64,000 nt of DNA from Novakomyces olei. Taxonomy: Eukaryota > Ascomycota > Novakomycetes > Novakomycetales > Novakomycetaceae. The stretch spans positions 124,001 through 188,000 of the forward strand of contig JADEYG010000001.1 of the NCBI GenBank assembly GCA_016906335.1, in the 5' to 3' direction. Made by a program: the position numbers and the translations under genes. Shown here piece after piece: positions 22,040 through 32,852 of the stretch. The first letter of the stretch is position 1; every line of letters starts with the position of its first letter. The notes beneath the pieces were generated by a model, which had not been told where the DNA came from, did no database searches, and saw nothing but the letters and a program-made list of their open reading frames with translations.

Positions 22040-24380
22040 TTAATGCATCCGCAGTGGATCAGACTGAAACCCGAATAAAACCTCAATCGGCACATCGTAA
22101 AGCCCCGGGTGTAAATCTGGCTGAGAATTCACTATTTCGTCTGCCATAGTCGACGTCCTTGCCGGCGAGGTTACAATAGGTCTGTCAAACAGCTGAAGCA
22201 GTGTATCAAAATCATTAAAATTGTTTAGAGGCATGGATGAATCAAAATCATCAAATTCAAAATCCATCAATGACGCAAGATCTCTTGCCGGAACAGGCAC
22301 ATTTTCACGGTGCGCAAGCTCCTCGTGTATCGCTGTTGGCGGTGATGCAATAGGGTCACGGGTCAGGCAGACATTTAGTTTTTCCATCAAAGAGTTTATG
22401 ACTCCATAGGCCTTTCTGGCCACTGGATTAGTGGGGCAATTTTGTTCAATGACGTAAAGGCAAAGCAGCAGGGCCGAGTGCATGTCCGAATGCCCTTTTA
22501 ATTGCGACGCCAGTCTTACAATAATAGTGGCGGCCGAATAAACTGCGTAAGAAACCAGATACGGGGCGTCACTCGCCTTGTATATATTGCAATAAGTCTG
22601 TGTAAGCTGTACAACACCAAAAGCGCTACGAGCACAATAATGCAGGTTTTCTGCTGCTTCGTCTTCGCTCCGTTTCAAATGGCCTCCCTCCAGGAAAGGC
22701 CTGTGCGTCAAAATAACAATAATATAATATAAAAAATGCATTGAGAAAATATTGCGGCTTGGGACTTGATGGCTGTTTGCTGGGGACCGGGATATTTTTA
22801 GCCATTCCGGCAACGCGTTGGTCCAATTATTTAACAAATCGACGATTCCCTGCTGTGCAGTTCTGGCCGCCTTAAACGGCCTAGTGTACAGTTGACTGAT
22901 GATAGACTCCATAATCACACCGAGTTCGCACAGGCAGGTAAAAGCCGATAGCGAATAATGATGAGCAAAGTAGCCTTCCAGAGGCGTTTCCACCAAATCA
23001 TACTCCTCCGACCAATCGAGAAATTCTGGTTTCGTAGACGTGTCCTTTACGAAAATACTTACAGCCCGCCCTTGGTAGAATGAATGGACTTTATCCAAAA
23101 CTGAGATTGTTAGTTGATCATATACACATGGGAAAGCGTACCATAAGCACCCCAAAAGACTCGGTTACGAATTTCTCGACCTTGAATCATGGCCACAGTG
23201 GCATCTTCCGGCAAGGGAATATTAATATGCAAACCCAAATCAACAATCATTCGAAACGCCTTGAATTAGAATTGAGCAATAATTTACGTACTATTCCGCT
23301 GTAAATCCACCCCGTGCTTTGCTTTCCAATCGCAAAAAGCCTGCTAGATAGTAAAAGCAAAGCTTGTATCGTAGTAATTCGTGAACTAATTTTCCGTTGT
23401 TAGCCAGCTCATCTAATTAGTCTCTTTCAATTTACCACTGAAGCTCTTCCACCAAAAGAACTTTGACCCTTTCTAAAAAAACCATTCCGCTTGTAGATGG
23501 GTCGGATGGATTTCCTCTTATTCGAAGATCGCTCGAGAATTTGGCAGCACCGAAATAAATGGCGTTCAAGAGGAGCTTGGAAAAATAAGGACCGCCACAA
23601 GCCATATCTCGCATAAACGCTGGGCGATAAGTTAGTACATACATGTGATGCTGCCGATTCCAATGGGACTCAAGCAGTTGCATGCCAACAAAAGGATCGA
23701 CACCATCGAAATCAAGTTGGCCTGTCTCGAAATGTTTTGATTCCAATGCTCCTAAATTGTTTAAAACCAGACACATTCAAACAAAACAAAAGGGGAAAAT
23801 AAAAAAAAATAAAAAGAAAGAAAGAAGTTGTTCACTTACTTTGCTCCTTAGCCTCCTGTTCTAATAGCCGTTTAGCGGAAGAACTAGGAATAGAAGCTGA
23901 GCTTTCAGTGTATGGCTCCTTTCCATCAGAGCCATAAGCAGGAAAAAAAGAGCTTGTGGGTCCGTGATAAGTTTCATTCCCTAGCACTGCGCCCTTGTAA
24001 GATAGTCCTACAATTTCTGGGTCAGGTGCTGGCGAATTTAGGTGTGTAGTAGCAGAGCTCTGGTTGGACTCGCGCAGTTTGCTAATTTCGTCCTGTAATT
24101 TGAGGACATCGGCCCTCGATACGCTATAAAATTTAGAAAAAAAGCACACAAAGAGATGCCGCCAGATTTGCCTGGGCGGATTGACCTACCGTAGTCTCTT
24201 TTTGTGAGGGTGGTAACTGCACTCACGATTGTGTACTGTACAATGTGTGCAGCGCGGCACTTCATTATCGCATTTTAACTATAGATTTCAGTAATAAACT
24301 CACAATGAAACAATGCGTACTTTACGCTGCCGGCAAAAGTCACATGCCGACTTTACGCGAGCTTTTCGTTCCCTCGCCAT
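22040..24380 (-). CDS. Zn2Cys6 fungal transcription factor (regulator 2)
   Basis: Seven exons: 24380-24321, 24278-24190, 24123-23840, 23751-23436, 23385-23292, 23259-23142 and 23100-22040, giving 673 residues. The zinc cluster (cysteines 13, 16, 23, 30, 33 and 40; RQRKLK loop) is split between exons 1 and 2. A heptad-like stretch VLKLQDEISKLRES follows and can dimerise. The Fungal_trans domain is rebuilt across exons 4-7: IQALLLLSSRLFAIG, GWIYSGIAFRMIVDLGLH, then RNRVFWGAYVLDKVHSFYQGR. The acidic C-terminus (MDFEFDDFDSSMPLNNFNDFD) looks like an activation domain. The intron at 23260-23291 is only 32 nt. It lies head-to-tail with the carbamoylase gene. A CTTATC (GATAAG on the other strand) sits at 24446-24451. 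Confidence 0.88.
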
Positions 24381-24690
24381 GGCATTGCAAGCTACGGCGC
24401 TCTGAAGAGTCTACAGTGTGCCTAATGTACTGTATTTATTATTCGCTTATCGAGGCCATACAATAATACTAAAATATTATTTGACACTTGTATGGCGAGG
24501 TGGGTGGGGGTCATTGATCGGCAAAGGCTGTAGAGCAATTTTTACTTGGAATACTGAATCTACAAGTCAGAAAAGGTACGGGCGGCATTTAACGCAAAAT
24601 ATACTTAACGAAAGTTGCATTAATGCAAGTTGTGGCTGGTCTTTGAAAAATTCGTATCCCTTTTCCAATTTGCTCTCATTAAGAGCGACA

Positions 24691-25674
24691 CTATGAAGGA
24701 GGTCGAGCCTCAGTCTGTTTTGTAATTAGCGAATAATGTTCAATGTGCCGGTGGTTGGCAAAATTGAATGAAAGCTGCTTCCCAATCTGTGCCTCGCCGA
24801 GATCAATAGAAGCAGAAATAATAGCATCGCCAGTGCCCGTCTCTTCGGCTATTATATGGCCTTGCGGGCTGACTATACACGAGCCCCCAATCAATTCGTA
24901 TTTCCCGTCATCGACACCAGCTCTCGCTGCCGATACGGACCACGTAGAGTTTGCGTAAGAATTTGCCTGCATGCAGAGTCTGTGCTGGAAGTATACCTCA
25001 TCGATACACTCCTGTTTTGTTTTCCGCTTGGGATCTTGGCCCCACGCATAAGGCGTATACGCCGTAGTATTAAACCCGCACAATACGAGCTCGACTCCCT
25101 GGAGACCGAGGACGCGCCAGCTCTCAGGCCAGCGACGGTCGTTGCAAATAATCATTCCCATGATGGCGTTAATGGACGATTTCGGGTTGAAGGCTTTGAA
25201 CCCGAGATCTCCAATTTTAAAGTACCGCTTTTCAAGATGCTCATTGCCATCGGGATAGTTTGCGGGCTCAACCGTGCCGGGCACATGGATTTTTCGGTAC
25301 TTTGCAATTGCATTCCCGTGCTTATCTACATACACCATCGAATTGAAGTATTCACCATTGTCCGTTTTTTCGGCATAGCCGATGCAAACGTCGATGGCAA
25401 GTTTTCTCGCGTGGTCGAAAAAGGCTTTGACGTTTTTGCTCGAGGTTATTTCCCCACTTTCAAACCAATCATCAAGCTCTGAGCTGTTCAACAGATACCT
25501 GGGGAAAAAGGTGGTGAAAGCTAGTTCGGGAAAGACAACAAGGTCTACACCTTTTGCTTTAGCAATATCAAGCAGGCTGATAAGGCGCTGTATTACATCT
25601 CCACGTGGCGTCGACCTGTTTATTGCTCCAACCTGAGCTGCCGCTACCGTGACTACTCTTTTACTATTTGTCAT
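24691..25674 (-). CDS. N-carbamoyl-D-amino-acid hydrolase (nitrilase superfamily)
   Basis: Single exon, 327 residues. It converts N-carbamoyl-D-amino acids to the amino acid, ammonia and CO2. The nitrilase-fold triad is plain: E50 in VVFPELAFTTFFPR, K128 in KYRKIHVPG and C177 in MIICNDRRWPESWR. EHLEKRYFKIGDLGF, just before the cysteine, is the D-carbamoylase segment seen in Agrobacterium HyuC, and similarity runs to the end (NFANHRHIEHYSLI). Length is slightly above the bacterial 304 residues. The intronless structure among intron-rich neighbours hints at bacterial origin. Beta-ureidopropionase is less likely given the HLEKRYF motif. Confidence 0.88.
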   Translation of the reverse strand: MTNSKRVVTVAAAQVGAINRSTPRGDVIQRLISLLDIAKAKGVDLVVFPELAFTTFFPRYLLNSSELDDWFESGEITSSKNVKAFFDHARKLAIDVCIGYAEKTDNGEYFNSMVYVDKHGNAIAKYRKIHVPGTVEPANYPDGNEHLEKRYFKIGDLGFKAFNPKSSINAIMGMIICNDRRWPESWRVLGLQGVELVLCGFNTTAYTPYAWGQDPKRKTKQECIDEVYFQHRLCMQANSYANSTWSVSAARAGVDDGKYELIGGSCIVSPQGHIIAEETGTGDAIISASIDLGEAQIGKQLSFNFANHRHIEHYSLITKQTEARPPS

Positions 25675-26474
25675 TTCCGCAGTGTCCAGACCTATCCGTC
25701 TCTCGTGACATTTAATTGCGCAACATTATAAACTATAAATCGCTCGTACTAGATTTGGATGACATGTTGCTCGCAAGACTTTCCCTCCTTCAACTGTTAT
25801 CTCGAGTGGGGGACGCTGACAAACTTCGTGTATCTTGGTCACGTGACCTTGATAAGCGATTATTCCTGTGAAATTCTATTGTTCCCAAATTAGCCATAGC
25901 TACGGAATATTCAAGTATCAAGTAATAATTGCCGGCGGCTAACGCCCGCTAATAATATCTGTGAAATAGTGTCGTTGTTATTCTATACACCAACCGTAGT
26001 AAATGCTGTGACCGCTGTGAGCAGTGAAATGCACCGAATCCACCCGCGCATACACATAAATTGGACAAGAAAAGCAGGATATTTGAATAGTAAATTGTTG
26101 AAAAATGGAGCGGTTCATGCATTAGGTCCACGTTAACCTAATTCCCAAAAGCAGGCGATTTGGCCACTAGAACAGTTTGCGGAAAGATAAGCCGATCGAT
26201 GTGGGGGCCACAGCTTGATAACAAGTAATGCTGCAAAAAATCACACGAATCCATTAGTAAAATACGAAATAGTATGTGTGGGTTGGCGAATACAAATGGT
26301 ATCCAAAAATACGAGATAACAAGGGAAGTGGGGGCCAAACACGTCAATCTCAAATTTGACAGAAGTTTAAATAGAGACGATCGTCAAACAATCGACATTG
26401 ACTTTGGCTCTCAGAGTACTATTGTTCAAAAAAATTTGTCTTCAAAGCATCAAATAAAGAACAACACAACCAAG
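25675..26474. promoter_or_regulatory. Divergent promoter: carbamoylase / MFS carrier
   Basis: Contains a perfect 12-bp palindrome GGTCACGTGACC (25837-25848) with an E-box core CACGTG. GATAAG follows 2 bases later (25851-25856), and another lies at 26186-26191. These placements suggest shared control of both genes by a bHLH factor and a GATA factor. No coding signal is seen. Confidence 0.6.
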
Positions 26475-28173
26475 ATGTCGATCAACCTAGAGAAAGCTCC
26501 CGATAAATTGGAGGTTTCTGAGAGCCTTAATGGTCTCTCTGAAGAATTCACAAAGGCAGAGGAAAGGCGAATGCTTTTTAAGCTTGATATTACCATTCTT
26601 CCCATGCTGGCAATCCTATATTTTTGCAGGTACGTTGTTGCTAGTTGTTACTTTTTCTGTGGTCTTTTCGTTCACAATTCGAGGCTTTGACTGGATTTTG
26701 TTGCATTTTTCTCACACATCATTTAGCAACGTTGATAAATCAAACTTGAGCAATGCAAAGACCTCGGACCAGTTTAATGACGACATCGGATTCCATGGTC
26801 GCATGTACAATGACATGCTTTCTTACACTAATATTCCTTACATTGTATTTGGACCTTTGATGGGTGCCGTCTCAAAGCGGTACGGAGCGAGTATAGTTTT
26901 ACCAATTTGCATGTTTGTTTTTGGTGCTATGGGAGCCTTGTCTGCTGCTTGCAATAATTATGGTGGACTGCTAGTCGTTCGATTGATTTTATCGGCTGTC
27001 GAGTCCGGTCTCTTTGCCAGTGTCGCGCTTTACCTTAGTCAGTTTTATCGACGTTTGGAATTGGGTGGACGCCTCAGTATCTTTTATGGTGCTTCGCAAT
27101 TTGCTGTGGCGTTTATTGGTCTTATTGCTTACGCTACACTTCGTATTGATGGAACAATTGCCGGATGGCGTATTATGTTTATCATTGAAGGCCTCGTCAC
27201 AGTAGTGGGAGCTATAATGGCGTTTTTCATTCTCCCCAAGTCTCCCGCCAATGCATGGATGCTCACTCCTAAGGAAAGAATGTTTGCTGTGCAACGTATT
27301 GAGGCTGATTCCTCGATATCTTTGAAGGGAGACTTTAACTACATTGTGACCTTGAAGAAGATATTCAAACGCCCTGTGTTTTATTATTGGCTCGTTTCGT
27401 ATACCTTGCTTGGTATGTTTGACTTTTTATTTTAAAATACATGTATTCGCAAATACTAATTAATGCCAGGCATTCCTCTGTTTTCAACGTCGCTGTGGTT
27501 TCCTCAGATTGTTCAGTCTCTCGGTTTCGATACTGTCAAGGTAAGATCATTGCAGTGACATATTTTGTTTTTGATCTTCACATTTTCTTTGTGTATTCGA
27601 ATCTAACATTTGGCATAGACAAATTTGTACACCGTCGCACCAAGCTTGGTGGCCGCCGTTTATCTTGTCGCAGTATGCTATTTGTCAGACTACCTCAAGA
27701 ATAGGTGCAGCATGATTACATTTACGATTTCTCTCTGCATTATCGGATACATTATCCTGGCCGCAATCGACCCGCTCAAACATTTTGGAGTTTCATATTT
27801 TGCAATGTTCCTCATGTCCTGCGGATTTCATGCACCTAGTCCTATTTTTGTTGCCTGGTTCAGCAATAATACGCCAGATGAAAATGAGCGCGCTCTCATG
27901 ACTCCAATTCTCGTATCGCTTTGCAATGCTATGACTTTTGTAGCGTCAAATATCTTTTTCCCTTCTCAGGCTCCTCACTACTACACTGCACTTTACATTA
28001 ATATTGCTGCTGGTGCTCTTAGTCTTATTACCGCTCTGATGATCGAGGCATATATGATACGTCAGAACCGCAAGCTGGACTCACAGCAGGGACAAAAAAT
28101 ACGATCTCAAGATGTTGCGACCCGCGATTTGAAGTTAGGATACAAGGATCCTAAATTTCGATATGTATACTAG
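26475..28173 (+). CDS. MFS anion:cation symporter (Dal5/Tna1-like)
   Basis: Four exons: 26475-26629, 26727-27412, 27470-27540 and 27619-28173, giving 488 residues. The first join yields ILYFCSNVDKSNLSNAK, the helix-1 signature of the family; the second yields TLLGIPLFSTSLWFPQIVQ. VRLILSAVESGLFASVA marks helix 5, and RIMFIIEGLVTVVGAIMAFFILP precedes the central loop. The start is the ATG at 26475 (MSINLEKAPD); a longer open frame upstream does not look like a carrier. The substrate is unknown: nicotinate, allantoate or another carboxylate are options. It shares a promoter region with the carbamoylase, so a carbamoyl or hydantoin compound is a fair guess, no more. Confidence 0.87.
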
Positions 28174-28388
28174 CTCGTTGCTCTTTGACATGGATTTGAG
28201 CAGGATGAGCAGGATGAGCAGGCTGGTTATATAGATTTGTTGCCTGATAATTTTGAATATTACCATATCATACTGGTAATTCGAAATGGATATGAATGTT
28301 TTGTAATCTGCATATGATAGTCATTAGTATCCACGCCATTCTTTTACCAACTGTGCGACTTGTGAATACAAAAATAATATGGATAAAT

Positions 28389-28561
28389 ATGGGCAAAAAG
28401 TCTCAAAGCTGCATCGTCGGTGGTGGACCTGGTGGACTTGCTCAGCAATTGCAGCCTCGCAAATATTATATGTGTAAGTAACAGTAGAAGCGCTAAAAGG
28501 TTCGCTCAGCCAAGTTCGTGCTGGTATTAGCTTGTTTCCTAATGGCTGGGAGTATCTGTAG
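28389..28561 (+). pseudogene. Remnant of an FAD-dependent monooxygenase gene
   Basis: MGKKSQSCIVGGGPGGLA at 28389-28442 is a clear start of an FAD-binding Rossmann fold (GxGxxG). After a short gap, QVRAGISLFPNGWEYL (28511-28558) matches the next conserved block of salicylate-hydroxylase-type monooxygenases (usually GAGISLFPNG). About 15-20 residues normally between the blocks are missing and a stop follows at once. A GTAAGT at 28475 could be an old donor. No later domain was found downstream. I read it as a decayed, heavily truncated gene, not a working one. Confidence 0.55.
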
Positions 28562-30198
28562 ATTTTTCTTCGAGTTATAATATTCAATTCAGTGGTAAAC
28601 GTGACGAAAGTTGAAGTAAAAGCTCAAAAAAGCTCAATCGGAAAAGTCCGCAATAAATTATTATTTTTGTCGGTTTTGGAGCCATGTTACTTCGTTAGGA
28701 ATTGGTCAAAGTAATACATAAGATAAAATGGATATGCAAAATCAATATTCGAGAACTTCAGGAGAATTATTTGACAGCACGTGATTTGCGCCCAACGAAA
28801 ATTGGCCTGTGACACGAAGAACAGAAACAATTGGGTGTATAATTAATAATAAGGTAAAAGGGCGATATATTTTATTACTAAAAAATATCTCTAATAGGTA
28901 TATCTCCTATCTCAAAGTAATGTTCCGTCTTGGAATCATTTTCATATTGTGACGGGCCCTTTGATAGCGCAAATCTGATTGTTACAATGTTGTACCTAAA
29001 TTTATTCGTTTTGCAATACTGATAAATATCTTGCCGTCGTTATCGCGTGCTCGACCATTAGACATTTTTTGCATTAGTAATTATCCTGAAACTTAACGCG
29101 TAATAACTTGAAATTTAATTTAGCGTGACAATATTTGTGGGTTTGCTCAAGATAACTGACATAACACCCTGTCAAAAATAATAAGTACATGCCGAAATCG
29201 GGCTTTGTCAGATGCTGCACCTTGAATGGCATTTGTCTTAGAACATATGCCGCACACTGCCGTGAATTGTCCCGGCGTCGTCAATATTGATTGCTGAGCT
29301 AGCATTACCATTTATTCAAGTCCATGGAGCTCTAGGTGTGAGATACTATGAAAGTGGGATAAGGTATCAGAGTGCTCAACGCATTTAATACGTAGTCTTA
29401 CTCGGCGTTGTGTGCTATCGCAGCAGTTTCCATAAAACATAGCATAAAACAAGAGACATTTAAACGACCACTTTGTACACGAAAGCACTCTCATCGATAA
29501 AAATGAACATGAAAACCTATCTGGGATCAGGTCGATCCCGGGGGCATAGTACAGTACTGTGCCCATAGTGCAATTGGCCATTACGCAAACGTTGGCCGCT
29601 TCACGTTTTTCAAAAGAACTCATACGTCTCGCCAGCGTCCAAATTATATACTAGCCCACGGAACCAGATTGATTAATCCCACGTATCTACTCATACTATA
29701 ATATGCAGTTCAAGTTATAGGAGTCCATACGTAACGATGATGGCTACTCGGCGGAAGCGGGCAATAAAAAAAGTCAAATTACGTAGAATTGCCGCGGCTA
29801 TTATGTTAATCATTCTAGCGCATGTTATCTTGCAAGCCACAGGACAGTAAGGCTCGTTTTAAATTGCGCGAGTCACCTATGAATGACTAAATATCGCGTG
29901 CTTCGATTACTATATCGGGATAAGACAGTATAGGTATAGTACAATTATTATATGATATAGTACGCTAGTCAGTATGTCGCCGCTTACAAACCCCCACAAT
30001 AGACAAGTTTTGGCATTCAATTGTATAAGTAGCGGGTCAGAGCCGGTTTTTAAAACATCAACCCTGTCGCTGTAACGCAAGGCCTCTTTGCAATTTCAGC
30101 TTTGCAAAGCAAGGCTGCCACTGTAGATTGCTTGGACTGAATAAGCACAGAGGACACGAACGGAAACAAAAATAGCCATTGGGACAGTTTAAAGCAAG
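28562..30198. other. AT-rich spacer
   Basis: About 1.6 kb after the monooxygenase remnant. A GATAAG lies at 29919-29924, 275 bases before the next transporter. No family-like open frame was found; the minus-strand frame at 29312-29623 has no motif. Three copies of GAGCAGGAT-like 9-mers occur just before the remnant, at about 28198-28224. Confidence 0.45.
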
Positions 30199-31848
30199 AT
30201 GGGAATCACAGAGTATTTTTATGGCAGAGCAGCGAGTCCGGACAAGCATTCGGATGATGAGAAAAATGAAAATTTTATCGAAAACACGGGTCATCCTGTA
30301 GCGGTTCATCATGTTGGTCATAATTTCGATAATAGCGAGATTGCAAAGTATTGGATGGATATATATGAAGAGGCAAAATACGAGTCGCGTCATCAAATTG
30401 ACCCGAAGTTTGCTTGGGAGCCAGTGGAGGAAAAACGACTCGTCCGTAAGACTGATTGGTACGTAACTTTCTGGGCCTTTATTATGTTTGTTGGTCTCAA
30501 TATCGATCGATACAACATGGCAAATGCTACGGCCGGCACAATTTTGGAGGATTTGAATTTAACAACAAACGATTACAATCTGGGAAACACGATAAATTTT
30601 GTTTGCTTTTTAGCGGCAGAGCTCCCGTCCCAGTTAATTTCAAAATGGGTTGGACCCGATCGCTGGATCCCAATTCAACTTACACTATGGAGCGTTGTAT
30701 CGATTAGTCAGTGCCGAATGACATCACGTAGCGGATTTCTTGCCACTAGAGCTTTGATCGGTGCACTTGAAGGCGGATTCATCCCGGATGTCTCCCTGTG
30801 GATGTCTTATTTTTACAAAAACAACGAGCTGTCTGTCCGTTTTGCTTGGTTTTATATCGCAAATCCTTTTACCCAGGCCGTGACGGGCCTTTTGTCTGCG
30901 GCAATTTTCACGCTGCACGATGCGAGGGGTATGAGAGGATGGCAATGGATTTTCCTTATTGAAGGATTGATCACGCTTATCATTGGCCTTTGCTCCTTCT
31001 TTAAGATGCCGGCCTCCGTAGTTCAAACTCGAACGTGGTTCCGACGCAGTGGATGGTACACCGACCGGGAGGAGAAAATAATGGTGAACCGTGTCATCCG
31101 CGATGATCCAAGCAAAGGCGAACTGAACAACCGTCAGCCAATCAATCTGCAGATGCTGTGGAAATCGCTCATAGATTATGACCTGTGGCCGTTATACGTA
31201 TCCCGATTGTTCCTTGATATTGTGGCACAACCATTGACCAGATACGCGTCTATTATTCTGAGAAGTCAGCATTTTTCAACCGCTATAAACAATTTGCTGC
31301 AGGTGCCTTACGCCGCTTTTCAAATAATAACAATGGTATGCATGAGTCACGGAGCGCGCAGGTACAGACAGTTTGGTATTTTCCTTTCTGTCACGGCAAT
31401 CTGGTTATTGCCTTGTCTCGCTGCCATGCTCTGGTGGCCCGAGTACAGGCACAATGTATGGCCCAGCTATATTATTTTATTTTTCGCCCTGAGCTATCCG
31501 CCTTCTTGGCCCATCACGATCGCTTGGACGTCGGAGAACTCGAACAGTGTTCGCACCCGGTCAGTTTCTGCCGCTATTGTGAATATGTTTTCACAGAGCG
31601 CCAACATTATTGGAGCCAATTTGTTTAGACAGGACGATGCTCCGGCTTACAAGCGGGGTTTAAGGCAAGATTTTGCTATTTGCATCGCGGCTATTGTTTG
31701 TGTATACCTCACCAGATACTACTACATGGTCAAAAACAAGATCCGTGAACGCAAGTGGGCCGCAATGAGCCCAGAGCAGCAAATGGACTATATCAAAAAC
31801 ACGCCCGAGCAGGGAAACAAGCGCCTTGATTTCAGGTTCGCTTACTGA
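30199..31848 (+). CDS. MFS anion:cation symporter (Soa1/Yil166c-like)
   Basis: Single exon, 549 residues. A long polar N-terminus includes YWMDIYEEAKYESRHQIDPKF, typical of the fungal group around S. cerevisiae Yil166c/Soa1. NIDRYNMANATAGTILEDLN and DYNLGNTINFVCFLAAELPSQ form helices 1-2, and GALEGGFIPDVSLWMSYFYK is helix 5. The C-terminal KRLDFRFAY is also shared with the group. Members carry allantoate-like anions or organic sulfonates; sequence alone cannot choose. Unlike the neighbouring carriers it has no intron. TATA-like and GATAAG (29919) elements lie upstream. Confidence 0.87.
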   Translation: MGITEYFYGRAASPDKHSDDEKNENFIENTGHPVAVHHVGHNFDNSEIAKYWMDIYEEAKYESRHQIDPKFAWEPVEEKRLVRKTDWYVTFWAFIMFVGLNIDRYNMANATAGTILEDLNLTTNDYNLGNTINFVCFLAAELPSQLISKWVGPDRWIPIQLTLWSVVSISQCRMTSRSGFLATRALIGALEGGFIPDVSLWMSYFYKNNELSVRFAWFYIANPFTQAVTGLLSAAIFTLHDARGMRGWQWIFLIEGLITLIIGLCSFFKMPASVVQTRTWFRRSGWYTDREEKIMVNRVIRDDPSKGELNNRQPINLQMLWKSLIDYDLWPLYVSRLFLDIVAQPLTRYASIILRSQHFSTAINNLLQVPYAAFQIITMVCMSHGARRYRQFGIFLSVTAIWLLPCLAAMLWWPEYRHNVWPSYIILFFALSYPPSWPITIAWTSENSNSVRTRSVSAAIVNMFSQSANIIGANLFRQDDAPAYKRGLRQDFAICIAAIVCVYLTRYYYMVKNKIRERKWAAMSPEQQMDYIKNTPEQGNKRLDFRFAY

Positions 31849-32852
31849 AACCAATGCGAATCTGTCTTTACGTGTGTTTGACACTTTGCACTACGTCATT
31901 ATTGCTTTATCGTCTTTTTTGTCTACCATACATTTATCCATACATTTATCATTGAACATTTGACTATATATTCTTTTGCCTGTTATTAACCTGTTTAGCG
32001 TACACTCATACTTTACAATCTCTGGGGACATGAAAAGTGCAATTCTGCACGTTACTGGCAGCGAGCAGCATCGTTATATGCACTTTTCTGCATAGTTTTA
32101 TTTTATATTATTTATTTATTTACTTATCTGTTTATTTATTTATTTTTCCTAAAGATTTATTCGTATTTCTGATACCTGTTGAAATAGATTAGACATGAAT
32201 ATATATGTTATAGACCCAGCAAGATCTGTCGCTCAGGCACGCGTGCATTTAACAGGTGAATAAATTGGTCGGCTTTAGTAGGCTTTTAGGCGTAACCGCA
32301 ATCCATACCGCTATTGTTATTTCCTTCTGCAAGTAATCTTTGAGTCAATCATCGATTATAGCGTTTCGACATCTGTTGCAGTACGATTACTTGCAATTAC
32401 TTGCATACTCCGCCAACTAAATAGCCTAATACTCGAGTACCAAAGTACCCAAAAAAGCCTAAATGCCAACCAAATACACTGAACACCCACACCAAAAACC
32501 CTAAACACCCCAGCGATCCAACACCTAAACGCTCAACATCACGTAATCGTATATATTGCGTGACCATATATATATTGCCTAATCGTATATATTGCGTCAA
32601 AGTATAGGCGTAGTAGACATTGTATTTCCGAGCGCGCCGAAAGTCATAAATTAATAAACAAAGTATAAATTAATAATAATTGCCGTGACTAGTAGCCGTG
32701 ACGTCGTAGTCGGCGTGGTGGTGCAATTATTTATTATTGCCGTCCCCGAGTTAAGAGTAATCCGTGAACCGTAATCCGCAATCACACATTCAGTATACAA
32801 ATACCAGTGCCTACCGAGACCACAGAGCAGTGCCACAACTACCTGAATCCAT
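31849..32852. other. Spacer with short direct repeats
   Basis: No gene is seen. Notable items are CATACATTTATC twice (about 31927-31950), TTTATT runs near 32110-32150, a pyrimidine-poor CA-rich stretch at 32410-32530, and a 16-bp direct repeat ATCGTATATATTGCGT at about 32543 and 32582. The last 250 bases are the promoter of the following oxidoreductase. Confidence 0.45.

Noticed and set aside
23003-23045. GTAAGT...CCAG pair inside exon 7 of regulator 2 as an extra intron
   Set aside because: Removing its 37 bases would break the reading frame, while leaving it in gives a family-like sequence.
26274-26474. Upstream extension of the MFS gene at 26475
   Set aside because: The extra 67 codons show no carrier-like sequence; MSINLEKAPD fits the normal N-terminus.
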